The notes below the pieces were generated by a model. It worked only from the letters and a program-made list of their open reading frames with translations, was not told the DNA's origin and did no database searches. This document shows positions 37,601-49,000 of a stretch of 64,000 nt of DNA, piece by piece. The number at the start of each line of letters is the position of its first letter. The stretch's first letter is position 1. Source of the stretch: Rhabdophis nuchalis (taxonomy: Eukaryota > Chordata > Lepidosauria > Squamata > Natricidae); contig CM077647.1 of NCBI GenBank assembly GCA_039707465.1, positions 179,360,776 to 179,424,775 of the forward strand, written 5' to 3'. The position numbers and the translations under genes are program-made.

Positions 37601-39983
37601 TTCCCCCACCTCTTCCTTTCTTCCTCCTTCTCCCCCTTCCACTTCCTCCTCTTCTTCCCCCTCTCCTCTTCCCCCTCCTCTTCCTTTCTTCCTCCTCTCC
37701 CTTCCTCTTCGTCCTCCCACTCTCTCCTCTTCCTCCCCCTTCTCTTCCTCTTCTCCTTCCCCTTCCTCCTCCTATTTCCTCCTTCCACTTCCCCCTCCTT
37801 GTCCGTTCTTCCTCCTCCCCCTTCCCCTTCCTTCCCCTTTCTCTTCCTTCTCCTTCCTCCTCTTCCTCCCCTCCCTTTTCTCTTCCTCCTCCTCCCCCTC
37901 CCTTCTACTTCCCCCACCTCTTCCTTTCTTCCTCCTTCTCCCCCTTCCACTTCCTCCTCTTCTTCCCCCTCTCCTCTTCCTCCCCTCTCCATTCTCTCCT
38001 CTTCCTTTCTTCCACCTCCTCCCCCTTCCACTTCCTCCTCTTCTTCCCCCTCTCCTCTTCCCCCTCCTCTTCCTTTCTTCCTCCTCTCCCTTCCTCTTCG
38101 TCCTCCCACTCTCTCCTCTTCCTCCCCCTTTTCTTCCTCTTCTCCTTCCCCTTCCTCCTCCTATTTCCTCCTTCCACTTCCCCCTCCTTGTCCGTTCTTC
38201 CTCCTCCCCCTTCCCCTTCCTTCCCCTTTCTCTTCCTTCTCCTTCCTCCTCTTCCTCCCCTCCCTTTTCTCTTCCTCCTCCTCCCCCTCCCTTCTACTTC
38301 CCCCTCCTCTTCCTTTCTTCCTCCTTCTCCCCCTTCCACTTCCTCCTCTTCTTCCCCTCTCCTCTTCCCCCTCCTCTTCCTTTCTTCCTCCTCTCCCTTC
38401 CTCTTCGTCCTCCCACTCTCTCCTCTTCCTCCCCCTTCTCTTCCTCTTCTTCCTCCCCCTCCCTTCCACTTCCCCTTCCTCTTCCTTTCTTCCTCCTCCC
38501 CCTTCCACTTCCCCCTCCTCTTCCTTTCTTCCTCCTTCTCCCCCTTCCACTTCCTCCTCTTCTTCCCCCTCTCCTCTTCCCTTCTTCCTCCTCTCCCTTC
38601 CTCTTCATCCTCCCACTCTCTCCTCTTCCTCCCCCTTCTCTTCCTCTTCTTCCTCCCCCTCGCTTCCACTTCCCCCTCCTCTTCCTTTCTTCCTCCTCCT
38701 CCCCCTTCCACTTCCCCCTCCTCTTCCTTTCTTCCTCCTTCTCCCCCTTCCAGTGTGGCCAACCCTGATCCGTGGTTTCTCTCTCGGCCAGATGATCTTG
38801 GAGTCCATGGTGGCCCTCACCCAGGAGCTGTGTCCCCACGCCGTCCAGGCCGCCGAAGAGCATCACAAGATGCTGGCCGCGGTTTCCGAGCATCTCACCG
38901 TGCCCCGAAATTTCATCCGAGGTGCTTTGCTGGAGCAAGCGGGCCAAGATATCCAGAACAAGCTCAAGTAAGATTTGAATTTGAATTTGAATTTTATTCA
39001 ATTTATATCCCGCCCTTCTCCAAAAGGACCCAGGGCGGCGCACAGGAATTTTAAAACAACATACAAAAATAGTACAAAACATCTAAATTTAAAAACGTAT
39101 TAAATAACAAAAACCTGCGCTAAAACCAATTAAAATCCCCCATTTAAAACTATCTAAGATTATTAGTCCCAGCGGAGGCTATGTTAGGCCGGCTTGATGA
39201 AATAAGTGTGTTTTTACACACTGGCGGAAGAGGCGGAGGTCGGTGATGGTGCGGAGTTCAGGGGGTAGGTCGTTCCACAGGGCAGGGCCCGCCACAGAGA
39301 AGGCTCTTCCCCTGGGTGTCGCCAGTCGGCATTGTCCGGCCGACGGCACCCTGAGAAGGCCCTCTCTGTGGGAGCGTATCGGTCTGAGGGATGTATGGGG
39401 CAGGAGACGGTCTCGCATGTAACTAGGCCCCGAGTCATGGAGCGCTTGAAGATGGTCGTCAAGACCTTGAAGCGCACCCGAAAGGCCACAGGAAGCCAGT
39501 GCAGCTCGCGCAGGATCGGTGTTATGTGGGAGCATCTAGAGGCTCCCGTAATCACCCGCGCGGCTGCATTCTGGACTAACTGTAGCTTTCGAGTGCACCT
39601 CAAGGGAAGCCCCATGTAGAGAGCATTGCAGTAGTCGAGTCGGGACGTCACGAGGGCCTGAGTGACTGTGCGAAGGGCACAGATTTGGGGTTCTAAGGGG
39701 GGGAGGGGGTTCAAGGAGGGCTTGTTTCAGGGGCGGAGGCGAGTTCGAGATCCAGGGGACCGTCGCGACCCCGGAGCACGGGGTACGGAGGGTCACAGAG
39801 GCAGCTGGAGGTTCAAACCGCCCCTGAATCACGCCAAGTTTCCCCCAAGCGCTTCCAGGTTCCTGGGAGGTCCCAGACCAAAGTGATGCCGCCTGTCCAG
39901 ACATCCCTCAAGCAGCCTCAGGCTGCAAATAGGCCAGCCAAGGGGGGGTTGGACTGGATGACCTCGAAGGGGCCTTCCGATTC

Positions 39984-40063
<80 letters not shown>

Positions 40064-43000
40064 TATTACATTTATAAACTGTTCTGTTATTCCTCCTCCT
40101 CCTTTTCCACTTCCCCCTCCTCTTCCTCCTTCTCTTCCTTTCTGCCACCTTCCCTTCCTCCCCCTCCACCCCTTCCACCTCCATTTCCCCCTTCCACTTC
40201 CTCCTCTTCTTCCTCCTCTCCTTCCTTTCTTCCTTCTCCCCTTCCTCTTCCTCCTCCTCTCCCTTCCACTTCCTCCTCTCCCTCCCCCTTCTCTCCCTCT
40301 TCCCCCTTCTACTTCCTCCATTCCTTCCTCCTCCTCCCTTTCTCTTCTCCTTTTCCTTCCACTTCCTCCTCTTCTTCCTCCTCCCCTTCTCCTCTTCCTT
40401 TCTTCCACCTCCTCCCCTTCCTCTTCCTCCCGCCTCTCTTCCTCCTTCTCCCCCTTCCACTTCCTCCCCCTTCCACTTCCTCCTCTTCCTCCCCCTTCCA
40501 CTTCCTCCCCCTTCTCTTCCTTCTCCTCCCCCTTCCACTTCCTCCTCTTCTTCCTCCTCCCCCCTTCACTTCCTCCTCTCCTTCCTTTCTTCCTTCTCCC
40601 CTTCCTCTTCCTCCTTCTCCTCCCCCTTCCACTTCCTCCTCTCCCTCCCCCTTCTCTCCCTCTTCCCCCTTCTACTTCCTCCATTCCTTCCTCCTCCCTT
40701 TCTCTTCCTTCTCCTTTTCCTTCCACTTCCTCCTCTTCTTCCTCCTCCCTTTCTCCTCTTCCTTTCTTCCACCTCCTCCCCTTCCTCTTCCTCCCGCTTC
40801 TCTTCCTCCTTCTCCTTCTCCCCCTTCCACTTCCTCCCCCTTCCACTTCCTCCTCTTCCTCCCCCTTCTCTTCCTCCTCCTCCCCCTTCCACTTCCTCCT
40901 CTTCTTCCTCCTTCCCTTCTCTTTCAGCTCCTCTTCCTCCTTCTCCTCCCCCTCCTTCTCCTCTTTCCCTCCTTCTCCTTCTCCTAAGACGAGATCGGAC
41001 AACCGTTTGTCTGAGATGGTCTGGGGTCTCCTGCTTGAGCAGTGGGTTGGACTAGAAGACCTCTGAGGTCCCTTCCAAATCTATTATTCTATTATTCCTC
41101 CTCCTCCTCCCCTTCCTCTTCTCCCTTCTCTTCTTCCTCCTTTTCAAGACGAGATCGGACAACCGTTTGTCTGAGATGGTCTGGGGTCTCCTGCTTGAGC
41201 AGTGGGTTGGACTAGAAGACCTCCGAGGTCCCTTCCAACTCTATTGTTCTATTATTCCTCCTCCTCCTCCCCTTCCTCTTCTCCCTTCTCTTCCTCCTTC
41301 TCTTCTTCCTCCTCTTCCTCCTCCTTTTCAAGACAAGTTCGGACAACCGTTTGTCTGAGATGGTCTGGGGTCTCCTGCTTGAGCAGGGGGTTGGACTAGA
41401 AGACCTCCGAGGTCCCTTCCAACTCTATTGTTCTATTATTCCTCCTCCTCCTCCCCTTCCTCTTCTCCCTCTCTTCCTCCTTCTCTTCTTCCTCCTCTTC
41501 CTCCTCCTTTTCAAGACAAGATCGGACAACCGTTTGTCTGAGATGGTCTTAGGATCTCCTGCTTGAGTAGGGGGTTGGACTAGAAGACCTCCAAGGTCCC
41601 TTCCAACTCTATTGTTCTATTATTCCTCCTCCCCTTCCTCTTCTCCCTTCTCTTCCTCCTTCTCTTCTTCCTCCTCTTCCTCCTTTTCAAGACGAGATTG
41701 GACAACCGTTTGTCTGAGATGGTCTGGGGTCTTCTGCTTGAGCAGGGGGTTGGATTAGAAGACCTCCGAGGTCCTTTCCAAATCTGTGACTCTGTTATTT
41801 TGTTGTTCCTCCTCTGATCTTCAAATCTGGATGCTCCACTAGTGAGGTGAAGCTCTCGGTGGTGACCTATCTCACCAACACCATCGTGGAGGAACTTCTG
41901 GAGGAGTTGTATTATGCTCACAAGAACCTGGTAAGGATGATCTCTAGGGGGCCCCAATGAGTCACCCCCGTCCCCCTTCCATGTCCTCGTTTCATTTCAT
42001 TGATTGGCGGCCCAGTATCTCAGCCCGTCAGGGCGTGCGGTTGACCTTGTCTGGACTTGGAAGCTAAGCAGGGTCGGAGGTGGCTGCTAATTGGATGGGA
42101 CACATCCGGAAGTTCCCGTATTGGCCATAGGACTCGGCCGACAGCCATTTGTGGAGTGACCGCTCCTGAAAAAAAGAGACCGATGACCAGTTTTCACACT
42201 TATGACCGTGGCCACATCTCTGTGGAACCTGTGATCCAAATGAAGACGCTTGGCCGTTGGCTCGTATTTGTGACGGTCGCCGGGGTCACGCGGATCCCCT
42301 TTTTACGACCTACTGACAATCAAAGTCAAGGTGGGAAACCAGATTCGCCAAACCATCATGGGACTCACTTAACAACTGCAATGATTCACATAACAACCCT
42401 GGCAAGAAAAATCGTAAAACGGGGCAGACTCCCTTCACCAATGTTTCACTTAGCAACATCAGTCTTGGGCTCCGTTGTGGTCGTAGCTCAAGGACTCCCT
42501 GTACTTACGACCGCCATTGAGGCCAAAATTTTGTGTTGTGAACAACCCTAAGAAATTCATGAAGTGAGCTTTGCCCCGTTTTACGACCATTCGTGCCACC
42601 ATTGTTAAGTGAAGCACTGGTGTTGTTAAGTTAGGAACCCGGTTGTTAAGTGAATCCCGCTTCCCTCCCCCAGACTTTGCTGGCCCAAAGGTCGCAAAAG
42701 GAGGAAGCGCATGACCCCCGGACACTGCTACCGTCATAAATATGAAGCAGTTGTCAGGCATTCAAATGTAAATCGCACAACCACAAGGATACCGCGACGG
42801 TCGTAAGTGTGAAAAGCAGTCACAAGTCGCTTTTTTTCCTGTTGCCACTTCAAACGGTCACCAAACAAATACTGTTGTAAGTCAAGGACTATGTTGTACT
42901 ATTGATTAGACACTTATTTGAACTTTTCCAGCAGGAGGCAGCAAAGAGCTACTGGGAAAAAATATGAATGCTTTGCTGCCCTCTAGTGGCCTCTGGAATA

Positions 43001-46000
43001 TATATATTTTTTAAATTTTCAACCTGAAGAGGGTCACCTTAACCAAGTTATCTCAAGGACTCTTCTTCTTCTTCTTTTAACGACCCCCATAATCCCTTGC
43101 AGCGTGGAATCCGGGCAATTGAATGGAGCTAGCAGTGTGTTTTACTGGCTGGCTGCCTTTCCCTGTTGCCAATGAGGAGTTATGTTCGGCCGATAGATTC
43201 TCATTGTGCCCAGAAAAAGAGAACATAATCTGCCTCTACCTAGGATTGAACTCCCAGCCTCCTGATTGGGAGGCAAGAGCTCTACCTCTAAGCCACCGCA
43301 CCAGCTTTAACCATACGATCACCCTCTGGGCAGCTGAATGGGGCTATTAGAGTGTTTTCCTGGCCAGATGCTTTTCCCTGTTGCCAATGAGGAGTTTTGT
43401 TCAGCAGAACCAATCCCCCTTGTGTTCAGCTCTGGTACTGCAGATCTGTTCTGGGGATAATTGCAAGCTGACCGCTGCCGTCTATCCCTCCCTATTGTTT
43501 CTGACCGCAGGCCCAGCACATCACTCATCTCCACCGGCTTTCGGAGAGCCAGGATAACCTCATCCTTCCCGAACATCTGGGGAAACCCCAACTCCAGGCC
43601 CCGAAAGATTTCACCGACCACGAACTCGATTCCAACATCGTAAGTGGATCCCGGCGGATTGCAGGCGAAGGGCCTGATTTGGGCAATTCCTGCCTTGTGT
43701 AGAGTTGGAGTGACAGCACGACCGACATTGGCTCAGATCGCTTAAACAATTGATTAAATAGGAGCCAGCAGTGTGCAGCAGCTGCCAAAAAAGCCAACAC
43801 AATCCTAGGCTGCATAAACCATATTCTGTTCTATTCTATATTCTATTCTATTCTATTCTATTCTATATTCTCTTATATTTTCTCTTCTATTGCTATTCTA
43901 TTCTATTCTGTTCTATTCTATTCTCTAATCTATTCCTATTCCTACTTCTACTCCTATTCCTATTCCTACCCCTACCCCTACTCTACTCTACTCCACTCCA
44001 CTCCACTCCATTCCACTCTATATTCTATTCTATTCCCTTCCCTTCCCTCTTCTATTCCATTCCTATTCTATTCTATTCTATATTCTACTCTACTCTACCC
44101 ACTCTATATTCTATTCTATTCCCTTCCCTATTCTATTCTATCCTCTATTCTATTCTATCCTCTATTCTATTCTATTGATATTCTATTCTCTATTCTATTC
44201 CTATTCTATTCTACTCTATATTCTATTCTATTCCCTCCCCTTCCCTTCCCTATTCTATTGATATTCTATTCTCTATTCTATTCCTATTCTATTCTATTCT
44301 ATTCTACTCTACTCTACTCTATATTCTATTCTATTCCCTCCTATTCTATTCTATTCTATTCTATATTCTATTCTATTGATATTCTATTCTCTATTCTATA
44401 CCTATTCTATTCTACTCTACTCTATATTCTATTCTATTCCCTTCCCTATTCTATTCTATCCTCTATTCTATTCTATCCTCTATTCTATTCTATTGATATT
44501 CTATTCTCTATTCTATTCCTATTCTATTCTACTCTATATTCTATTCTATTCCCTCCCCTTCCCTTCCCTATTCTATTGATATTCTATTCTCTATTCTATT
44601 CCTATTCTATTCTATTCTATTCTACTCTACTCTACTCTATATTCTATTCTATTCCCTCCTATTCTATTCTATTCTATTCTATATTCTATTCTATTGATAT
44701 TCTATTCTCTATTCTATACCTATTCTATTCTACTCTACTCTATATTCTATTCTATTCCCTCCTTCTATTCTATTCGATTCGATTCGATATTCTATTCTAT
44801 TGATATTCTATTCTCTATTATATTCCTATTCTATTCTACTCTACTCTACTCTATTCTACTCTACTCTATATCTTCTATTCTATTCCTATTCTATTCTATT
44901 CCCTCCCCTATTCTATTCTATTCTATATTCTATTCTATTGATATTCTATTTTCTATTATATTCCTATTCTATTCTACTCTATATTCTATTCTATTCCCTC
45001 ATTCTCTTCTCTTCTATTCTATATTCTATTCTATATTCTATTCTATTCTCTATTCTATTCCTATTCTATTCTATTCCCTCATTCTATTCTATTCTATTCG
45101 ATTCGATTCGATTCTATTGATATTCTATTGATATTCTATTCTCTATTCTATTCCTATTCTATTCTACTCTATTCTATATCTTCTATTCTATTCTATTCCT
45201 ATTCTATTCTATTTTATTCCCTCCCCTATTCTATTCTATATTCTATTCTATTGATATTCTATTCTCTATTCTATTCCTATTCTATTCTACTTTATATTCT
45301 ATTCTATTCCCTCCCCTTCCCTATTCTATTCTATTCCTATTCCTATTCTATATTCTATTCTATTCTATTCTAATTGATATTCTTTTCTCTATTCTATACC
45401 TATTCTATTCTATTCTACTTTATATTCTATTCTATTCTATTCTATTCCCTCCCCTTCCCTATTCTATTCTATATTCTATTCTATTCTATATTCTATTCTA
45501 TTATTTTATTGCTATTCTATTCTATATTCTATTCCTATTCCTATTCTACTCTACTCTATTCTACTCTACTCTACTCTACTCTACTCTACTCTACTCTACT
45601 CTATATTCTATTCTATTCCATTCCATTCCATATTTATTCCACTCCACTCCACTCTATTTTCTATCCTATCCAGTTCTGGTCACCACAATATTAAAAATAT
45701 GTTGAGACTCTGGAAAGGGTGGAAAGGTGATCAGGGGGCTTGAGGCTAAGACATACGAAGAACAGTTGCAGGAACTGGGTAGGTCTAGTTTAATGAAAAG
45801 AAGGACCAGGGGAGACATGATAGCAGTGTTTCAATATCTCAGGGGTTGCCCCAAAGAAGAGGGAGAAGCTATTCTCCAAAGCACCTGAGTTTAGAACAAG
45901 AAGCAACAGGTGGAAACTAATCAAGGAGAGAAGCAACCTAGAACGGAGGAGAAATTTCCTGACAGTGAGAACAATTAACCAGTGGAACAGCTTGCCACCA

Positions 46001-49000
46001 GAAGTTGTGGTTGCTCCCCCACGGGAATTTTTTAAAAAGAGATTGGACAATCATTGGTCTGAAACGGTATAGGGCCGTGATGGCGAACCAATGGCACAGG
46101 TGGCATGCGGCGCCACAACTGAGGGCATGCGAGGTGTTGCTCTATGTCAGCTCTGGCACGCTGGCCAGCTGATTTTCGTCCTTCCGGAGAGCGGGCGGAG
46201 GCTGTTTTTGCCCTTTTTACCTCAAACGAACTTCCGGTAGGCCCGTTGGGCCAGCGAAAAACAGACTCGCTGGAAGTCAGAAAACAGGCCGTTCCCGTCC
46301 TCCCAGGGGGGAGGAAAGCCTCTGGAGCTTGGGGAGGGCGACAAATGGGCCCAGCGGGAAGTCGGGAAGCGTGCTGTTTCCTGCCTCCGGAGGGCCTACG
46401 GCAGGGGTCCCCAAACTTTTTGGCACCAGGGACCGCTTTCATGTAAAAAAAAAATTCCGCGGACCGGTGGGAGCCTCCAGCAGGTGAGTCGAGTCACGTG
46501 GGCCGCGCGCGCGTTCGGCGGTGACGTGGAACCCGAGGCGGGAACCCGCGTCTCGTGGGAACGCGACCTCTCGGAGGGCGCCTTGCGTGCAACCGGGCGG
46601 GAACGCTGCCAGAGGTCCCGGGCAAAGGATCCTCGACTGGGGCAGGGAAGGATGGGCTGCGTCCCGGGCAGGAAGGCCTGGCAGCCCCTTCCCCACACAC
46701 AGGGCCGGGTGGTGCCCCGAACCCACCCCCAATGCAGGCCGTTGCCCCCGTCCTGCCCCCGGGGAGTGCCCCGTCCAGCCGCCAGGATAGCGGAGTGTTT
46801 GCTACACTTTCCTAAGACTTGCGCTACTCTCTCTGCCTCTCACTCCAGCCCGGTTACTATCCGGGTTACATCCCGTAGGCCAGGGGGCTCGGTTGGGGAC
46901 CCCTGGCCTACGGGACGTGGGAGGCCATTTTTGCCGTCCCCAGGTTCCAAGAAAGCCATGTGTGCATGCGCAGGTGGGCACAACCCCGGAGGTCATTTAA
47001 TTATTGGTGCGGGCGGGCTTTTGGCACCCGAGGGAAAGCAAGGTTCGCCACCTCTGGTATAGGGTCTCCTGCTCTAGCACTGGGTTGGACTAGAAGACCT
47101 CTGAGGTCCCTTCCCACTGTTCTTCTCTCTTCTCTCCTGCAGGACACCATGGCTATCAAGAGACAGAAGAACTGTCGCAGGATCCGGCCCGCTTCTGCCT
47201 TCATTAGTGAGTGCAACAACGATTTTTCTAGCGGCTGTTCCTAAATTCATATAAGCAGTCCTTCACTTACGACTGTTTCGTTTAGCGACCGAAGTTACAA
47301 TAACACTGAAAAAAAGTGACCGGATCATTTTTTGCGCTTGCGACCGTTTTCAGCGTCCCCCGTGGTCACGTCATCATAATTCAGACCTGTGGCAACTGGC
47401 ACATATTTATGATGGTCCCAGAGTTACGTGACTCCCCTTTTGTGACCTTCCGACAAGCGAAGCCAATGGGGAAGACGGATCCACTTAACGGCCGTGGGAC
47501 TCCTTTATCAAATGGGGCGATCCCCTTAACAACGGTGGCAAGGAAGGCCTCAAAACGGAGGCGAAACTCACTTAGCGCATGTTTCGCTTAGAACCATAAA
47601 TGTGGGGACTCCTTTGTGGTCGTAAGTTGAGGACTGCCTGCCTGCAGGCAATGAAAAAGGGATGTCGACCTTAAAACTGGGTTTATTTTCAGCGCAAAGT
47701 CCCCCGTTCGCTGATCTAAAAGTTTTCTTTTTTTGGCGAAAAATAATTGACCAAAACCGCCTCAGGTTCACGGAACGACTGTCGTAAAAATCGAATCCAG
47801 TCCGGCGGTGCCTCGACGGCAACGACGTGATGACGTCTCTCCATTTTTGTAGGTGGATCGGAGCAGGACAGCGACCTCACAGCCGCTAATATGAACTCCC
47901 CACTCGGGTGGATCTCCCTGGTCGGCAACGCACCGTATTCCTATTCGCACAGCGCCTCCTTCGACGGGCTTTTCGAGCTGCCCACGGAAGGGAGTCGGCT
48001 CGAACACCGGACGTGCGGCAGGCCCCGCCCACCTCGCTCGACTCGGTTCCGCTCCAGCGTAAGTAGCTCGTCCGAAAGATCTCTTTCCGTTTTCCCGACC
48101 CTTTTTGGGGGGAACCGATCTTCTCGTTCTTCACGTTTAATCCCTCGCTCCGGCTTTTCGGGAATCTGGACGTTTTTTCGAAGGCAATTTTCTCGCTGTC
48201 TCTGTTCAGACCCAACTCCCCAAGCACTGGTGTGAACTCAAAAGATTCCTTTAATGAGAAGCGCCAGCAGCCTCGGCAAAACGTGTCACTCGCAGGTTAA
48301 CAAGCCCGTCCAGCCAGAAAACGAATAGTCTGCCACATCTATTCGCCTCCGCGGCCTGTGGCCAGTGGAGCAGGCAGCAGATTCGGACAGTGAGGAGGGT
48401 TGGGGAGGAACATGAGCCGGTCCTGGAGTCTGAGGAAGGCTCTGAGGAGGGCTCTGCATCGGAGGCAGAGAGGGGGCCAGGGCCGTATGCCAGTTATCAG
48501 CTGGCTTCAGAGTCGGACGTCAGTGAGGCAGAAGAACAGCTGGAGCCTGTTCCCAATGTGCGCATGCGCAGAGTTGCGGGACGAAGGGATTCCCCACCCA
48601 ATTGAAAGTTAACAAACTTGAAAGCCCACACCCACAAGTCCATCCCATGGTCCAATCTTCCACTGCCATGCTGGCAGCTTCCACCCATCCAGTTCCGGTC
48701 AGGTGCAGAGGTGCAGAGACAAAGGATGACCTTGGGTTTCTAGAAAGGAATTTTGCTTTGGCTAGACAGCATCTAACTCCATACAATGCCCCCTCCCATT
48801 TTCCCACAATAGAAAAGGCATAGCAGAAGAATACAAAGTGTGGCAGGCCAAAGATCCAAAAGGAATATGGCCTTATGCCAGTTATCAGCTGCCTTCGGAG
48901 TCGGACGTCAGTGAGGCAGAAGAACAGCTGGAGCCTGTTCCCAATGTGTGCGCATGCACAGAGTGGCCGGACGAAGGGAAGAGCTAAAGAACAGGGGTCG

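Larger units (their letters stand above)
45668..47125 (+). mobile_element. CR1 3' portion split by nested hATs
   Basis: CR1 text from 'cagttctggtcaccac' to 'gaaacggtataggg' (45668-46074), resuming at 47065 ('tctcctgctctagc') and ending before exon 23. The break is the hAT at 46075-47056. Confidence 0.85.

Noticed and set aside
35833..39054. Open frames of over 1000 codons (Ser/Pro/Leu-rich) through the pyrimidine tract and into exon 20
   Set aside because: Pure C/T sequence cannot form stop codons containing A or G, so all three + frames stay open by composition alone. No domain or splice support beyond the true exon 20.
39883..40077. Poly-Asn protein frame
   Set aside because: Translation of the (AAT)n microsatellite after a CR1 tail.
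44258..45694. Tyr/Ser/Ile/Leu frames of up to 181 codons
   Set aside because: Translation of the TTCTA pentamer.
46484..47062. GC-rich 192-codon frame as a gene or CpG-island promoter
   Set aside because: It spans the inner hAT and its junctions with the outer hAT; the target duplications explain the sequence, and no splice sites or family match are present.
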